Assembly: GCA_945904015.1 (NCBI GenBank)
Contig: CAMDPK010000040.1
Coordinates: 1 to 47,627 of the forward strand
DNA: 47,627 nucleotides
Source: Candidatus Kuenenia stuttgartensis
Lineage (GTDB): Bacteria; Planctomycetota; Planctomycetia; Planctomycetales; Planctomycetaceae
Reading direction: 5' to 3'
Part shown: positions 16,105 to 24,014 of the stretch, in pieces
Layout of the letters: each line of letters starts with the position of its first letter
Numbering within the stretch: the first letter of the stretch is position 1
Notes under the pieces: model-generated
Databases searched by the model: none
The model's input: the letters and a program-made list of their open reading frames with translations, nothing else
What the model was told of the DNA's origin: nothing
Translations under genes and position numbers: made by a program

Positions 16105-18308
16105 GCCGCCGACGCAGAGCCGACACCGGCAAGATGTCGCTGTTTCCGTTTCTCGACGTGCTGGTCTGCACGATGGGGTCGCTGATTTTGTTGCTGTTGG
16201 TCGCCACCAGTCGCATCCGAGCCGCCGCCGTCGACAAGGCGAAACAAGCCGCAATCCAGCAACGGCTCAAATCCGAAGAACCTCCGGCTGCGGCACCCGC
16301 CCCAATCGTCGTCGCCACCGAACCGGAACCGGAAGTCGATCCAACCGCCGAATGGAAAACGCGCGTCGAGCAACTGACCGAGGAACGTGATGCTCTGCGA
16401 AGTCAGCTCTCGCAGTCGAAAAAGCAACTGGCGACCGCTCAGTCGACCGTGATGCGAACCAAGGTCAAGGCCGCCTCCACCGAGGATCGGCTCAAGGCCA
16501 TCCGCACTCAGCAAGAGGAAATGGCCGACGAACGACAACGGTTGCAGGCCGATATTGATTCGCTGCAAAGCGACCTGACTGACGCCGAATCACGACTCAC
16601 GAAAGCCGTGGACCGTCAGAAGACGGCGAAAAGCAAGTTCGCGTTCATGCCATTCGACGGCCGCACCGGCACCACCAAGCGGCCGATCCTCATCGAATGC
16701 ACGCAAGACTGCATTCGCTTCTTGCCCGAAGATGTCCGACTGACTCCAGCCGAACTGAATGGCTTCACGACCGGCTTCAACCCGCTACTGATCGCGTCTC
16801 GCGAATTGATCCACTATTGGAAGGCCTACGAACGCGTTCATTCCGCAGACGCCGATCCGACCAAAAGCCAGGACTCGTTCGAGACCGACTTGGCCGCGCT
16901 CAACGACAAAGAGCGTGAGCCGTATGTCCTGTTGCTGGTCCGACCCAATGGAGCCACGGCATTCCACATCGCGAAGAGCTTGCTGGTGCAGCTCAAAGTG
17001 CCGCACGGCTACGAACTCATCACCGATGACATGGAGATTGATTCCTCCAATCCCGATCCCGAAGCCAAGCAAATCTGCCAAGCCGCGATCACGCAGGTTT
17101 TGGCCGAGCGCGACAAGATCCTGATAGCACTCGCCCGCAATCGAGACCAACAACGAGATCAGTTGCAACTCGATCCGAACTCGCGAAATTTCGTGCCGAA
17201 GGAAACCGACGATACCCCGACAGGATTCAACCGTCCAAAACCGAGCGGGGTGCCTCGATCATCGACATCTGCAAAAACGGGGTCCGATGGTTCCTCGATC
17301 AAAGATCCCGCGACCGGCGGATCGGCGGTCAACCGACCCGAGACCAGTGGTTCCGCAGTCGATGCCGCGGCAAACAACAGTTCCCTCGGCAACGCCGTCT
17401 CCGCCGAACGCACGACGACCAACGGTTCGGGATCATCGTCTCGTCCCAACGTGCCGAGCGGTTCATTTCGTTCATCGCAGACAACTCAGGCTGTGGATGG
17501 CAATGAGTCACCGAACACAGAATCGTCAAACGTCACGTCTCGCACCGGCGTGCCAACGTCGCGTGCTGGCGGACAGCAACTCGCGGAGATGGGTCGCCTC
17601 CAATCCGGCGACGAACCTCCCGAAGACTCGCTGCCGCGGCAGAATGGAAACCGCTACGAGAACGACGATTCGAAGCCGTTCCCGTTCAGTGGCCAGCGAA
17701 CGAAACTCACCGCCCCCAAGAATGACGCTCCGGGAGCAACCTCTGGACAGTCGGGCGCACCGCGTCCCGGCTCGCGGCCGAACAACAATCCTCACGCCGC
17801 AAATGCCAATGGCCCAACGAATGGCTCGGCGAGCAAAAGCAACATCGCCCACATGAAGCGACGATACCAGATGCCGCGCTCTGGCATCGGACTCGAAAAG
17901 GCGATCCCCATTCGCGTCACGGCTCGCCGAGTCATCGTCGGCGGCCAATTTGAGATCCCCGTCGAAGCCGATCTGAAAACGCAAAGTCTGATCGACCGAG
18001 TGCTCATCGCGATGGACCGCGTGCAATCCGGCTGGCCGAAAGCTGCCGAAGGGTATCACTGGGTGCCGACGATCAAGTACGAAGTCGTCCACGGTGGCGA
18101 GCAGGTTCATCAGCGCTTGAATTCCGCGTTGTTCGATCTGGGACTCGTATCGAACGTTGAGTTTCTCGACTCGGATCCCGATGCAGCGAAGCCGTCGCGC
18201 GAGACTTCCCGCTCTCGCGCGACGACACCCGTGGGACAGGCTTCCAGCCTGTCAGGCCAGAAGCGGCAGGCTGGAAGCCTACCCCACGACGGCGGAGGTG
18301 CGCGATGA
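16101..18308 (+). CDS. Large ExbD/TolR-like membrane protein
   Basis: 735 residues, first long gene of a proton-channel module. After a basic start comes SLFPFLDVLVCTMGSLILLL, a single N-terminal helix with Asp19 placed like the proton-carrying Asp of ExbD/TolR. Next are a periplasmic coiled coil (about 85-175), a folded domain (about 178-345), a long Ser/Thr/Asn/Pro-rich disordered region (about 350-580) and a second folded domain (about 590-700). The 178-345 domain appears related to the C-terminal domain of the following gene: both have a short strand ending in C (LIECTQDC; LHFRCQGR), then a strand such as YVLLLVRPNG or ITFWVYPDSF. ExbD proteins are normally about 140 residues, so this is a heavily extended form. 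The last 27 residues are encoded by a hairpin repeat. It overlaps the next gene by four bases. Confidence 0.82.
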   Translation: MSRRRRADTGKMSLFPFLDVLVCTMGSLILLLLVATSRIRAAAVDKAKQAAIQQRLKSEEPPAAAPAPIVVATEPEPEVDPTAEWKTRVEQLTEERDALRSQLSQSKKQLATAQSTVMRTKVKAASTEDRLKAIRTQQEEMADERQRLQADIDSLQSDLTDAESRLTKAVDRQKTAKSKFAFMPFDGRTGTTKRPILIECTQDCIRFLPEDVRLTPAELNGFTTGFNPLLIASRELIHYWKAYERVHSADADPTKSQDSFETDLAALNDKEREPYVLLLVRPNGATAFHIAKSLLVQLKVPHGYELITDDMEIDSSNPDPEAKQICQAAITQVLAERDKILIALARNRDQQRDQLQLDPNSRNFVPKETDDTPTGFNRPKPSGVPRSSTSAKTGSDGSSIKDPATGGSAVNRPETSGSAVDAAANNSSLGNAVSAERTTTNGSGSSSRPNVPSGSFRSSQTTQAVDGNESPNTESSNVTSRTGVPTSRAGGQQLAEMGRLQSGDEPPEDSLPRQNGNRYENDDSKPFPFSGQRTKLTAPKNDAPGATSGQSGAPRPGSRPNNNPHAANANGPTNGSASKSNIAHMKRRYQMPRSGIGLEKAIPIRVTARRVIVGGQFEIPVEADLKTQSLIDRVLIAMDRVQSGWPKAAEGYHWVPTIKYEVVHGGEQVHQRLNSALFDLGLVSNVEFLDSDPDAAKPSRETSRSRATTPVGQASSLSGQKRQAGSLPHDGGGAR
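18231..18287. repeat. REPIN-like hairpin inside the end of a coding sequence
   Basis: GTGGGACAGGCTTCCAGCCT pairs with AGGCTGGAAGCCTACCCCAC, each arm being itself a foldback (ACAGGCT-TCC-AGCCTGT). It is the same family as 36040-36101. It is translated as the C-terminal tail of the ExbD-like protein (VGQASSLSGQKRQAGSLPH) and ends just upstream of the next gene's ribosome binding site. Confidence 0.9.
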
Positions 18309-19360
18309 GCCGCCGCAAGCCGCGCGAAGAAATGGAATTTGGCTCCGACTCGTTTCTGGACGTCGTCGCCAATGTCGTCGGCATCCTGATCATCTTGATG
18401 GTCCTGGCCGGCATTCGAGCCAAGACTGCGCCCGTCAACCTTGCCGAAGAAGCACCGGCGACTGCCCCCATCGAATCGGCACCGCCGATCGTGATCGCGC
18501 CCAGCCCGGCGGATCTCGAAGCGAAGGCCAACCGCGAACGTGAACTCACCGAGTTGCAGTTGAAGTCAGACACCTTGCAGCAAGAACTTGATCGCCTGCG
18601 AAACGTCGCAGAAGGCGATGAGTCGAAACTGACCGAACTGCAATCGCAAGATGCCGTGCAACAAAATCGGATTGCCGCGCTGTCCTCAAACCTCGAAGGG
18701 GCCGTCGCCGAGTTGCGCGACCATCAACAGGAATCGGAGATTCTGGAGGCTGCGGTTCACGCCGTGCGTGTGCGGTTGAAGAAGCGTCAGGCCGAAGTCG
18801 CCGCCGCCGAGAAGCAGCCGAATCGAGTCGAACAATTGCAGCACCGCATCACTCCAGTCAGCCGAGTCATCAGCGAGAACGAAACCGAACTGCATTTTCG
18901 CTGCCAGGGTCGTGTCGTCGCGGTCGTGCCCATCGAAGAATTGGTCGAACGCATGAAGGGACAAATGGAACGGCAACGGGACGTCATCCTGCGACTGAAG
19001 AAATACTCCGGCTCAGTCGGGCCCGTTCGCGGCTGGAATCTCAACTACGTCATCGAGACGCAACAGCAACTCGGCATGATCCGAGCCAGCGTGTCGCAAT
19101 TTGAACTGTTACCCGAGTCTGATCTGGCGGGAGAGCAGAGTGACGTCGCATTGCAGCCGAACTCCGCGTTTCGCAACGAACTTCGCAAAGCCGAGCCAGG
19201 CAGCACAATCACGTTTTGGGTCTATCCCGACAGCTTCGTCTTGTTCCGCAAACTTCAGGCCCTCGCACATCGCGAAGGCTTCACCGTGGCCGCTCGCCCG
19301 CTGCCCGAAGGGACGCCCATCATGGGTTCGCCCAACGGCAGCCGATCCGCAGCACAATGA
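18305..19360 (+). CDS. Second ExbD/TolR-like membrane protein
   Basis: 351 residues, overlapping the previous gene by ATGA. N-terminus: basic residues, then SFLDVVANVVGILIILMVLAG, one membrane helix with Asp19 at the same position as in the preceding protein and as in the ExbD/TolR proton pathway. Residues about 68-180 form a heptad-rich coiled coil (ELTELQLKSDTLQQELDRL and following). The rest is a compact alpha/beta domain resembling the 178-345 domain of the preceding protein. Predicted topology is one helix with a large periplasmic part. Together with the MotA/TolQ-like protein encoded next it should form an ion-driven motor-like complex. Role unknown: energising outer-membrane transport, envelope integrity or defence are all possible. 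Confidence 0.83.
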   Translation: MSRRKPREEMEFGSDSFLDVVANVVGILIILMVLAGIRAKTAPVNLAEEAPATAPIESAPPIVIAPSPADLEAKANRERELTELQLKSDTLQQELDRLRNVAEGDESKLTELQSQDAVQQNRIAALSSNLEGAVAELRDHQQESEILEAAVHAVRVRLKKRQAEVAAAEKQPNRVEQLQHRITPVSRVISENETELHFRCQGRVVAVVPIEELVERMKGQMERQRDVILRLKKYSGSVGPVRGWNLNYVIETQQQLGMIRASVSQFELLPESDLAGEQSDVALQPNSAFRNELRKAEPGSTITFWVYPDSFVLFRKLQALAHREGFTVAARPLPEGTPIMGSPNGSRSAAQ

Positions 19361-19369
19361 CCAAACAAA

Positions 19370-19425
19370 GTAGTTCGGACGCCTACGTCCGAACGCATCG
19401 ACCGGACGTAGGCGTCCGGTCTACG
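19370..19425. repeat. REPIN-like hairpin, GTAGTTCGGACG family
   Basis: GTAG + foldback GTTCGGACG-CCT-ACGTCCGAAC, a six-base spacer, then ACCGGACG-TAGG-CGTCCGGT + CTACG. It lies between the second ExbD-like gene and the MotA/TolQ-like gene, just before the latter's AAAGGA ribosome binding site. The element at 20723-20782 is the same unit in inverse orientation. Confidence 0.92.
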
Positions 19426-19439
19426 CAAAGGACCATCTC

Positions 19440-20714
19440 ATGCCGTCACAACCGCAAACAACTCGCCGTCAGGGGATGGGCTTCTCGTTTCTAATGGGAG
19501 TCGCCGCGACGGCCGGCTTTTACGCGCTCGTCTTCTTCACGCCACTGCGTGACACGATGCTGTATCGCTACACGACGGAACACGCCGTCGAGTACGTCAT
19601 CGTCGCGCTCTTCTGCTGGGGCTTGATGGACGTGCTGATGAAAATCGTCGCGTTCCCGAAAGAGAGCCTCGCGCTGCGACACGAGTGGCTGCCTCAGCGA
19701 AACGGTCGCGAGTCGGCCGCGAACGCGCAGGTGTTGCTCGACCGAATCCGTTCGCAGCCGCAATGGCTGCAAGACTCGAAGATCGGCAAGCGTCTGACGG
19801 CGGCGCTCGGCTTCGTGACCGAGAAAGGAACCGCCGACGACTACCGCGAACACCTGCAATACCTCGCCGATCTTGACGACGAGAACTCGCACTCCAGCTA
19901 CGGCTTGATTCGCTTCGTCAGTGGCGTGTCGCCAGTGCTAGGCTTCCTCGGGACCGTGATCCACTTCGGCACGGCCCTGAGTGGCATCTCGTTCGACGAC
20001 TTGGTCGAACGTCTTCCCGGCGTCGTGAGCGAGATGGGTTCCGCGTTCAACACGACGACCTGCGCTCTCGCGGCGGCGATGACGATGATGTTCTCGCTGT
20101 TCGTGTGCGAGCGGATCGAACGGGGCATCGTCCACGCGATTGATCGGCTCATCGAGCGTGAACTGCTCAACCGCTTCGAGATCAAAGACCCCAGCATCCT
20201 GCCGTTTCTGTCGGTCGTGCAGTCCGCCAATCAAGAGGCGTTAGCCTCGATCGACGCGACGCTGAAAGGCCAAATCGAAATCTGGGGACGAACGCTCGAA
20301 GCTGTGTTTCAACGCTTCGATCAACGTCAGCAGCACGAACTGCAATCCTGGCAAGCCGCACTCGATGTCTTGCAGCAACGACATGAAACCTACGACACCA
20401 ACCTCGCCGAGCGTCTGCACCAGTCGGTCGTCCTGGTCGACAACAAACAGGAGCAGCACTTGTCGATCATCCAGACCACCGTCGAGAAAGCAGTCGCCGT
20501 GCGAGACGACTTCGCGGGATTGGCCCAATCGCTGGAAACGATCGCTCGCGGCGAAGGCAAGCTGGCTGAGACACAAGCCGTCCTCTCCGACAACTTGCGA
20601 GTACTCCGCGAAACGCAGCAGATCGACGAAGCACTGCACGGCCTCACGGCAGCGATCCACCTGATGACTGCCCGCCAAAACCTGCCGGGCATTCGCGGAG
20701 CAGCCGCGGCCTGA
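19440..20714 (+). CDS. MotA/TolQ/ExbB-family proton channel with long coiled-coil tail
   Basis: 424 residues. Two N-terminal helices (about 15-35 and 50-70), then a cytoplasmic loop and two closely spaced helices carrying the family signature: SPVLGFLGTVIHFGTAL and MGSAFNTTTCALAAAMTMM. The Thr residues in these helices correspond to those lining the ExbB/TolQ channel. Unlike ExbB (about 240 residues) it continues with some 180 residues of helical, Gln-rich coiled coil (240-400), as in ZorA-type or planctomycete MotA-like proteins. The start has AAAGGA at good spacing. Third gene after the two ExbD-like proteins; 79 bp and one hairpin separate it from them. Expected role: the proton-conducting stator of the complex, with the tail as a cytoplasmic sensor or lever (inference). 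Confidence 0.88.
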   Translation: MPSQPQTTRRQGMGFSFLMGVAATAGFYALVFFTPLRDTMLYRYTTEHAVEYVIVALFCWGLMDVLMKIVAFPKESLALRHEWLPQRNGRESAANAQVLLDRIRSQPQWLQDSKIGKRLTAALGFVTEKGTADDYREHLQYLADLDDENSHSSYGLIRFVSGVSPVLGFLGTVIHFGTALSGISFDDLVERLPGVVSEMGSAFNTTTCALAAAMTMMFSLFVCERIERGIVHAIDRLIERELLNRFEIKDPSILPFLSVVQSANQEALASIDATLKGQIEIWGRTLEAVFQRFDQRQQHELQSWQAALDVLQQRHETYDTNLAERLHQSVVLVDNKQEQHLSIIQTTVEKAVAVRDDFAGLAQSLETIARGEGKLAETQAVLSDNLRVLRETQQIDEALHGLTAAIHLMTARQNLPGIRGAAAA

Positions 20715-20722
20715 TTGCGCCT

Positions 20723-20782
20723 CGTAGACCGGACGCCTACGTCCGGTCAGCCGGCTGTTCGGACGTAGGCGTCCGAACTACG
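20723..20782. terminator. REPIN-like hairpin between convergent genes, supplies a stop codon
   Basis: CGTAGACCGGACGCCTACGT...GTTCGGACGTAGGCGTCCG...AACTACG. This is the mirror of 19370-19425. It lies between the MotA/TolQ-like gene and the convergent lyase gene; the latter's TAG stop (20778-20780) is part of the element's GTAG foot. It probably terminates both transcripts. Confidence 0.8.
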
Positions 20783-21689
20783 GTTGAGTCAACAGCTTCG
20801 TCGCCGCGTCTCTGATCGCCGGTCGATCGGCGGCATTCACTTCGCACAGCAACGGGATGATTGGCCCCATCTCAGCGATGCCGGCAAGACCCACCGCCGT
20901 GTGCAGCACGCGAATCGGATTGATTGCATTCCGCAGATCTTCGAGCGGACGAAAGATCGCCTGGATGCGTTCAGCGGTCGCGAAGTCGCCGGCCTTGATC
21001 GCTCGCAACATCTGCATCGACAACTGCGGAGCGACACAGACACAACCGGAAGTGTAGCCAGCCAACCCAAACTCGCGCAGATGCGGCAGCGCCGGCTGCT
21101 CACCGATGCCGCTGACGATCAGCGATGCTCCGACCGCATCAACCAACTGTCGCAGGTACGGGTCGTTGACCGGATTGTCTCGAACCGTCGCGTACTTGAT
21201 CCACGACAGCAGCCCGTCTTTCGCGAGCCGCTGAACGGCGTCGATCTCGATGTAGCCGTCGTTCTTGATGTAGAGGACCGCCGGCCGCTGCATCACTTCG
21301 ACGAACCGGCGCAGCGCCGACGCGACACCATCGGAGGTCACGACATCGCGGCTCGGCAGCATCATCGCCGTTGGGAATGCGAACTCCCGGAGGATCTTCG
21401 CCTGATCCATCATCATGCCGAAGCCGGGGCCGACGGACGGGATGACCAGCGTTTGCTCCGCCGCCAACTCCGACAGCAGCGTCAGCATCTCGGCGTATTC
21501 GCTGATCGAGACGTGAGCCAGAATTGCGTTGCCGCCGTACAGCAACGTCGTGACTCCGCCCCCTTCCAGATGCCGAATCAGCTTTCGGTTCTCCTCGCGA
21601 TTGAACGAGCCATCGGCATTCCGCGCCAGCGGAGGCACCGAGATGACCGACGCAGCCAACGTGGCCGGAGTAATTGGTTTCGTGTTCAT
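20778..21689 (-). CDS. Dihydrodipicolinate synthase/N-acetylneuraminate lyase family protein
   Basis: 303-residue TIM-barrel aldolase. I chose the ATG preceded by AAAAAGGAACGCC (MNTKPITPATL); the upstream frame runs through a repeat and is discarded. Family features: a GGGVTTLLYGGNA turn in place of the GTTGE motif, Tyr140 (VLYIKNDG), and Schiff-base Lys165 in WIKYATVRD, 25 residues after the Tyr, compared with 28 in DapA. The pocket motif after the Tyr differs from true DapA, so lysine biosynthesis is unlikely; these divergent members usually act on sugar acids or unknown keto acids. It is on the same strand as the amidohydrolase gene, 197 bp downstream of it, with a repeat in between. The stop codon comes from the adjacent hairpin. 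Confidence 0.87.
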   Translation of the reverse strand: MNTKPITPATLAASVISVPPLARNADGSFNREENRKLIRHLEGGGVTTLLYGGNAILAHVSISEYAEMLTLLSELAAEQTLVIPSVGPGFGMMMDQAKILREFAFPTAMMLPSRDVVTSDGVASALRRFVEVMQRPAVLYIKNDGYIEIDAVQRLAKDGLLSWIKYATVRDNPVNDPYLRQLVDAVGASLIVSGIGEQPALPHLREFGLAGYTSGCVCVAPQLSMQMLRAIKAGDFATAERIQAIFRPLEDLRNAINPIRVLHTAVGLAGIAEMGPIIPLLCEVNAADRPAIRDAATKLLTQP

Positions 21690-21720
21690 GGCGTTCCTTT
21701 TTCGTTCGAGGTGATTCGAT

Positions 21721-21870
21721 CCCTTCTCCCTTTGGGAGAAGGTGGCCGAAGGCCGGATGAGGGATTCGGACTGTTGTTGACTCCCGGTCCGAATGAGATT
21801 TTCGATGGCGGCATGGAAGTCGAACTTCGCGTCGTCCCTCACCCTAACCCTCTCCCAGGAGGAGAGGGGA
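21721..21870. repeat. Split hairpin element of the CCCTTCTCCC type
   Basis: Left part CCCTTCTCCCTTTGGGAGAA...GGATGAGGG and right part CCCTCACCCTAACCCTCTCC...GGAGAGGG form an inverted pair about 100 bp apart, each with its own foldback. It fills most of the gap between the amidohydrolase stop and the lyase start. Confidence 0.8.
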
Positions 21871-21886
21871 CCGGTAGTGCCGGCGA

Positions 21887-22783
21887 CTAGGCGTACTCCG
21901 GCAAGAACCGTTTCCAATTCTCGTAGATGATGTTGTGAATGATCTCGGCCGAGACCTTCGGAAAATTCGTTCCGGCGACGATGTCGTTGACTTTGTGTTG
22001 CCCGGCAATCACCTGAGCCGCCGTCGCCGACGGAAAGTCCGAACCAAAGATGAGCTTGTGCTCGACGCCGTATTCAATGGCGGTGATGAATGCCTGATAG
22101 TGCCGCCATGGGCGGTAATGCAGAGCCGAAATGTTCGCGAAAAGATTCGGATGCTTGCGAATAAGCACGATGCACTCGGTCTCCCACGGATGTCCCATGT
22201 GAGCGATCACGATACGGAGATTTGGGCAGGCGATCGCGATGTCTTCGAGCTGAATCGGATTCGCGTACTTCAACGGCCCCGGCCGGACAAACGACGTTCC
22301 CTGATGGATGTTGACCGGAATGCCGAGCGATTCCGCCTTCTTGAACAGCGGCAGATGCTTCGGGTCTTGCGGATCCCAGTTCTGGTAAATCGGCGAGCAC
22401 TTCAGACCGCGCAGCCCCAAACCATTGATGTAGTATTCGAGTTGCTCGACGCAGTCTTTGTCATTGGGATCAACCGAGCACCAGCCGATGAACTTGTCGG
22501 AATGCTCTTTGACGAACTTGGCGATCAACTCCTGATCGGCGTTGATCCCGGTGAACGGAGCCTTGATGCCGAACACGATGACCTTGTCCGCGTCGGCCGT
22601 CGCCGCCAACAGTTGCTCCGGCCGAGAATCAAAGGCGTTCTGTTCCTGAACATCGCTGCCGGCAAAGTAGACGTCCTGCGACAACCTCATCTTGGCTCGC
22701 TTGGCCTCCCACGCGAATTGCACGAATTCGTCCGAAAAATGGTCGGGATACCACATCAGGTTGGTGTGCGTGTCAAACAGCAT
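21887..22783 (-). CDS. Amidohydrolase (amidohydrolase_2 family)
   Basis: 298-residue metal-dependent hydrolase or decarboxylase of the amidohydrolase superfamily. The start is the ATG after CAAGGAAACGAGCC; the extra residues of the longer frame lack a ribosome binding site. Motifs in order: FDTHTN at 3-8 (usually D.H.H, so the second His is Asn here), a strand ending VNIHQG, IAHMGHPWE, and FGSDFPSA with the metal-site Asp. This is the pattern of the 2-amino-3-carboxymuconate-semialdehyde decarboxylase-like group, in which reactions are often non-hydrolytic decarboxylations. The changed first motif could alter metal binding. It is probably the first gene of a two-gene unit with the lyase, suggesting catabolism of a sugar acid or aromatic compound (inference). 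Confidence 0.85.
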   Translation of the reverse strand: MLFDTHTNLMWYPDHFSDEFVQFAWEAKRAKMRLSQDVYFAGSDVQEQNAFDSRPEQLLAATADADKVIVFGIKAPFTGINADQELIAKFVKEHSDKFIGWCSVDPNDKDCVEQLEYYINGLGLRGLKCSPIYQNWDPQDPKHLPLFKKAESLGIPVNIHQGTSFVRPGPLKYANPIQLEDIAIACPNLRIVIAHMGHPWETECIVLIRKHPNLFANISALHYRPWRHYQAFITAIEYGVEHKLIFGSDFPSATAAQVIAGQHKVNDIVAGTNFPKVSAEIIHNIIYENWKRFLPEYA

Positions 22784-22962
22784 GGCTCGTTTCCTTGAGG
22801 CCGCATCAACGATCGCCAATCAGCTTATCGCCGTGACCAAAGGGATGGCAGCGATCTGGCTGTCGAACACCGCCTATCGACTGGCCGTGTCGCCTCGTTA
22901 GACTCGCCGCGAACTTCTGATACGTGTGACGTGAGTTCTCTTTCTCAGTCGAGCCACACGCG

Positions 22963-23913
22963 ATGTTTGGACATCTCGTCCCCTGTTCGGGGGGCAAATC
23001 CATCGAACTGTCGCGGACCAGTCTTTATCTGGGCCGTCGTCCTGACGCGGATCGCGATGCGCCGCTCAACGCGCAGACCGCGATGTGCCGGCTGCGGTTC
23101 GTGGATCGCTGGTGGCACATCGATGACTTGTCGGCTCACGGCGAAGTCCGAATCAACCACGAACGCTGCCGCACATGTCGGCTGGCCCGGCTGGACGAAC
23201 TGGCCATAGGCCGAGCACGCTTTCGCATCGACTACGTTCCGCCGGAGGACACTTCCGTTCTCAGCGAGCAACTGGAGGAGATTGCGGAGTCCGTGCTGTT
23301 CAGCCAAAGCAATCTGGGCCTCTTGCGAAACCCATCACCCGCGAGCGCGTCACCTCCAGCAACCGTCGATGCGGTGCCGACGAAGAGAACTCCCCCAATT
23401 GCACCGCCGCGCCCCGCAGTGCCGTCAACAACGGCCACGGCCACTGACGCCCGCTCACCGCCGAGTGAACTGTTGGGACGTTTGGTGCCACTTGGCGGAG
23501 GTCCAGACCATCCGCTGATGAAGCCGAAAGTCACGGTGGGCCGGCAACCCCCGTGTGACCTTGTGTTGCGTGTGGGGACGGTCTCGTCTCAGCATTGCAC
23601 GCTGGAACTGACCGAGGGTTATTGGCAAGTGAAGGATCTCGGCAGCCGCAATGGAATCCGGCTCGACAGCGTGCGCTGCGATCAAGCGTGGGTGTTTCCC
23701 GAAAGCAGGCTGTCAATCGCCGACCAACGCTTTCGACTGGACTACACGCCGGACGGAGAACCGCCCGAACCGAATCCCGCGCAGCGACCGTCGCTGATGG
23801 CCCAAGCCGGACTCGTGGGAGAGAACCTCGAACGCTTGATGGCCAAGCAAACTCGGCCGGGAACGGATGCAAACTCGGAGCGGAAACGGTTTGAATTGTT
23901 GGAGGATGTTTGA
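22963..23913 (+). CDS. Twin FHA-domain protein
   Basis: 316-residue cytoplasmic phosphopeptide-binding protein. Two FHA modules flank a Pro/Ala/Thr-rich linker. The second (about residues 165-260) is canonical: VGRQPPCDLVL, VSSQHCTLEL and LGSRNGIRLDS give the GR, S..H and NG recognition residues. The first (1-95) keeps LGRRPDAD and the overall length, but the S..H and NG positions read TAMCRL and HGEVRIN, so it probably does not bind phosphothreonine in the usual way. FHA proteins normally pair with Ser/Thr kinases; no kinase gene is within the window. It is followed by a response-regulator gene after a hairpin, and the two may act in one signalling pathway. Confidence 0.88.
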   Translation: MFGHLVPCSGGKSIELSRTSLYLGRRPDADRDAPLNAQTAMCRLRFVDRWWHIDDLSAHGEVRINHERCRTCRLARLDELAIGRARFRIDYVPPEDTSVLSEQLEEIAESVLFSQSNLGLLRNPSPASASPPATVDAVPTKRTPPIAPPRPAVPSTTATATDARSPPSELLGRLVPLGGGPDHPLMKPKVTVGRQPPCDLVLRVGTVSSQHCTLELTEGYWQVKDLGSRNGIRLDSVRCDQAWVFPESRLSIADQRFRLDYTPDGEPPEPNPAQRPSLMAQAGLVGENLERLMAKQTRPGTDANSERKRFELLEDV

Positions 23914-23934
23914 CGCGAGGATTCGCGACATCAC

Positions 23935-23996
23935 CGTAGGTTGGGACTCCGTCCCGACCTGAATTGAGGAAAGTCGGGACAGAGTCCCAACCTACG
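23935..23996. repeat. REPIN-like hairpin, CGTAGGTTGGGACTC family
   Basis: CGTAGGTTGGGACTCCGTCC (foldback GGGAC-TCC-GTCCC) pairs with GGGACAGAGTCCCAACCTAC. Its first 24 bases recur exactly at 45392-45415 inside the lpdA coding sequence. It lies between the FHA gene and the response-regulator gene. Confidence 0.93.
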
Positions 23997-24014
23997 CAAC
24001 CGTGGAGATTCATC

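Noticed and set aside
16101..20714. Zorya type defence system
   Set aside because: The channel protein resembles ZorA in layout, but no OmpA-like ZorB, helicase or nuclease gene is present in the neighbourhood.
21690..21917. N-terminal extension of the DapA-family protein
   Set aside because: Extension runs through a split hairpin; a good ribosome binding site lies before the internal ATG.
23964..24014. Longer start for the response regulator
   Set aside because: Would translate the REPIN; the same peptide (VGTESQP) occurs in lpdA where it is clearly repeat-derived.
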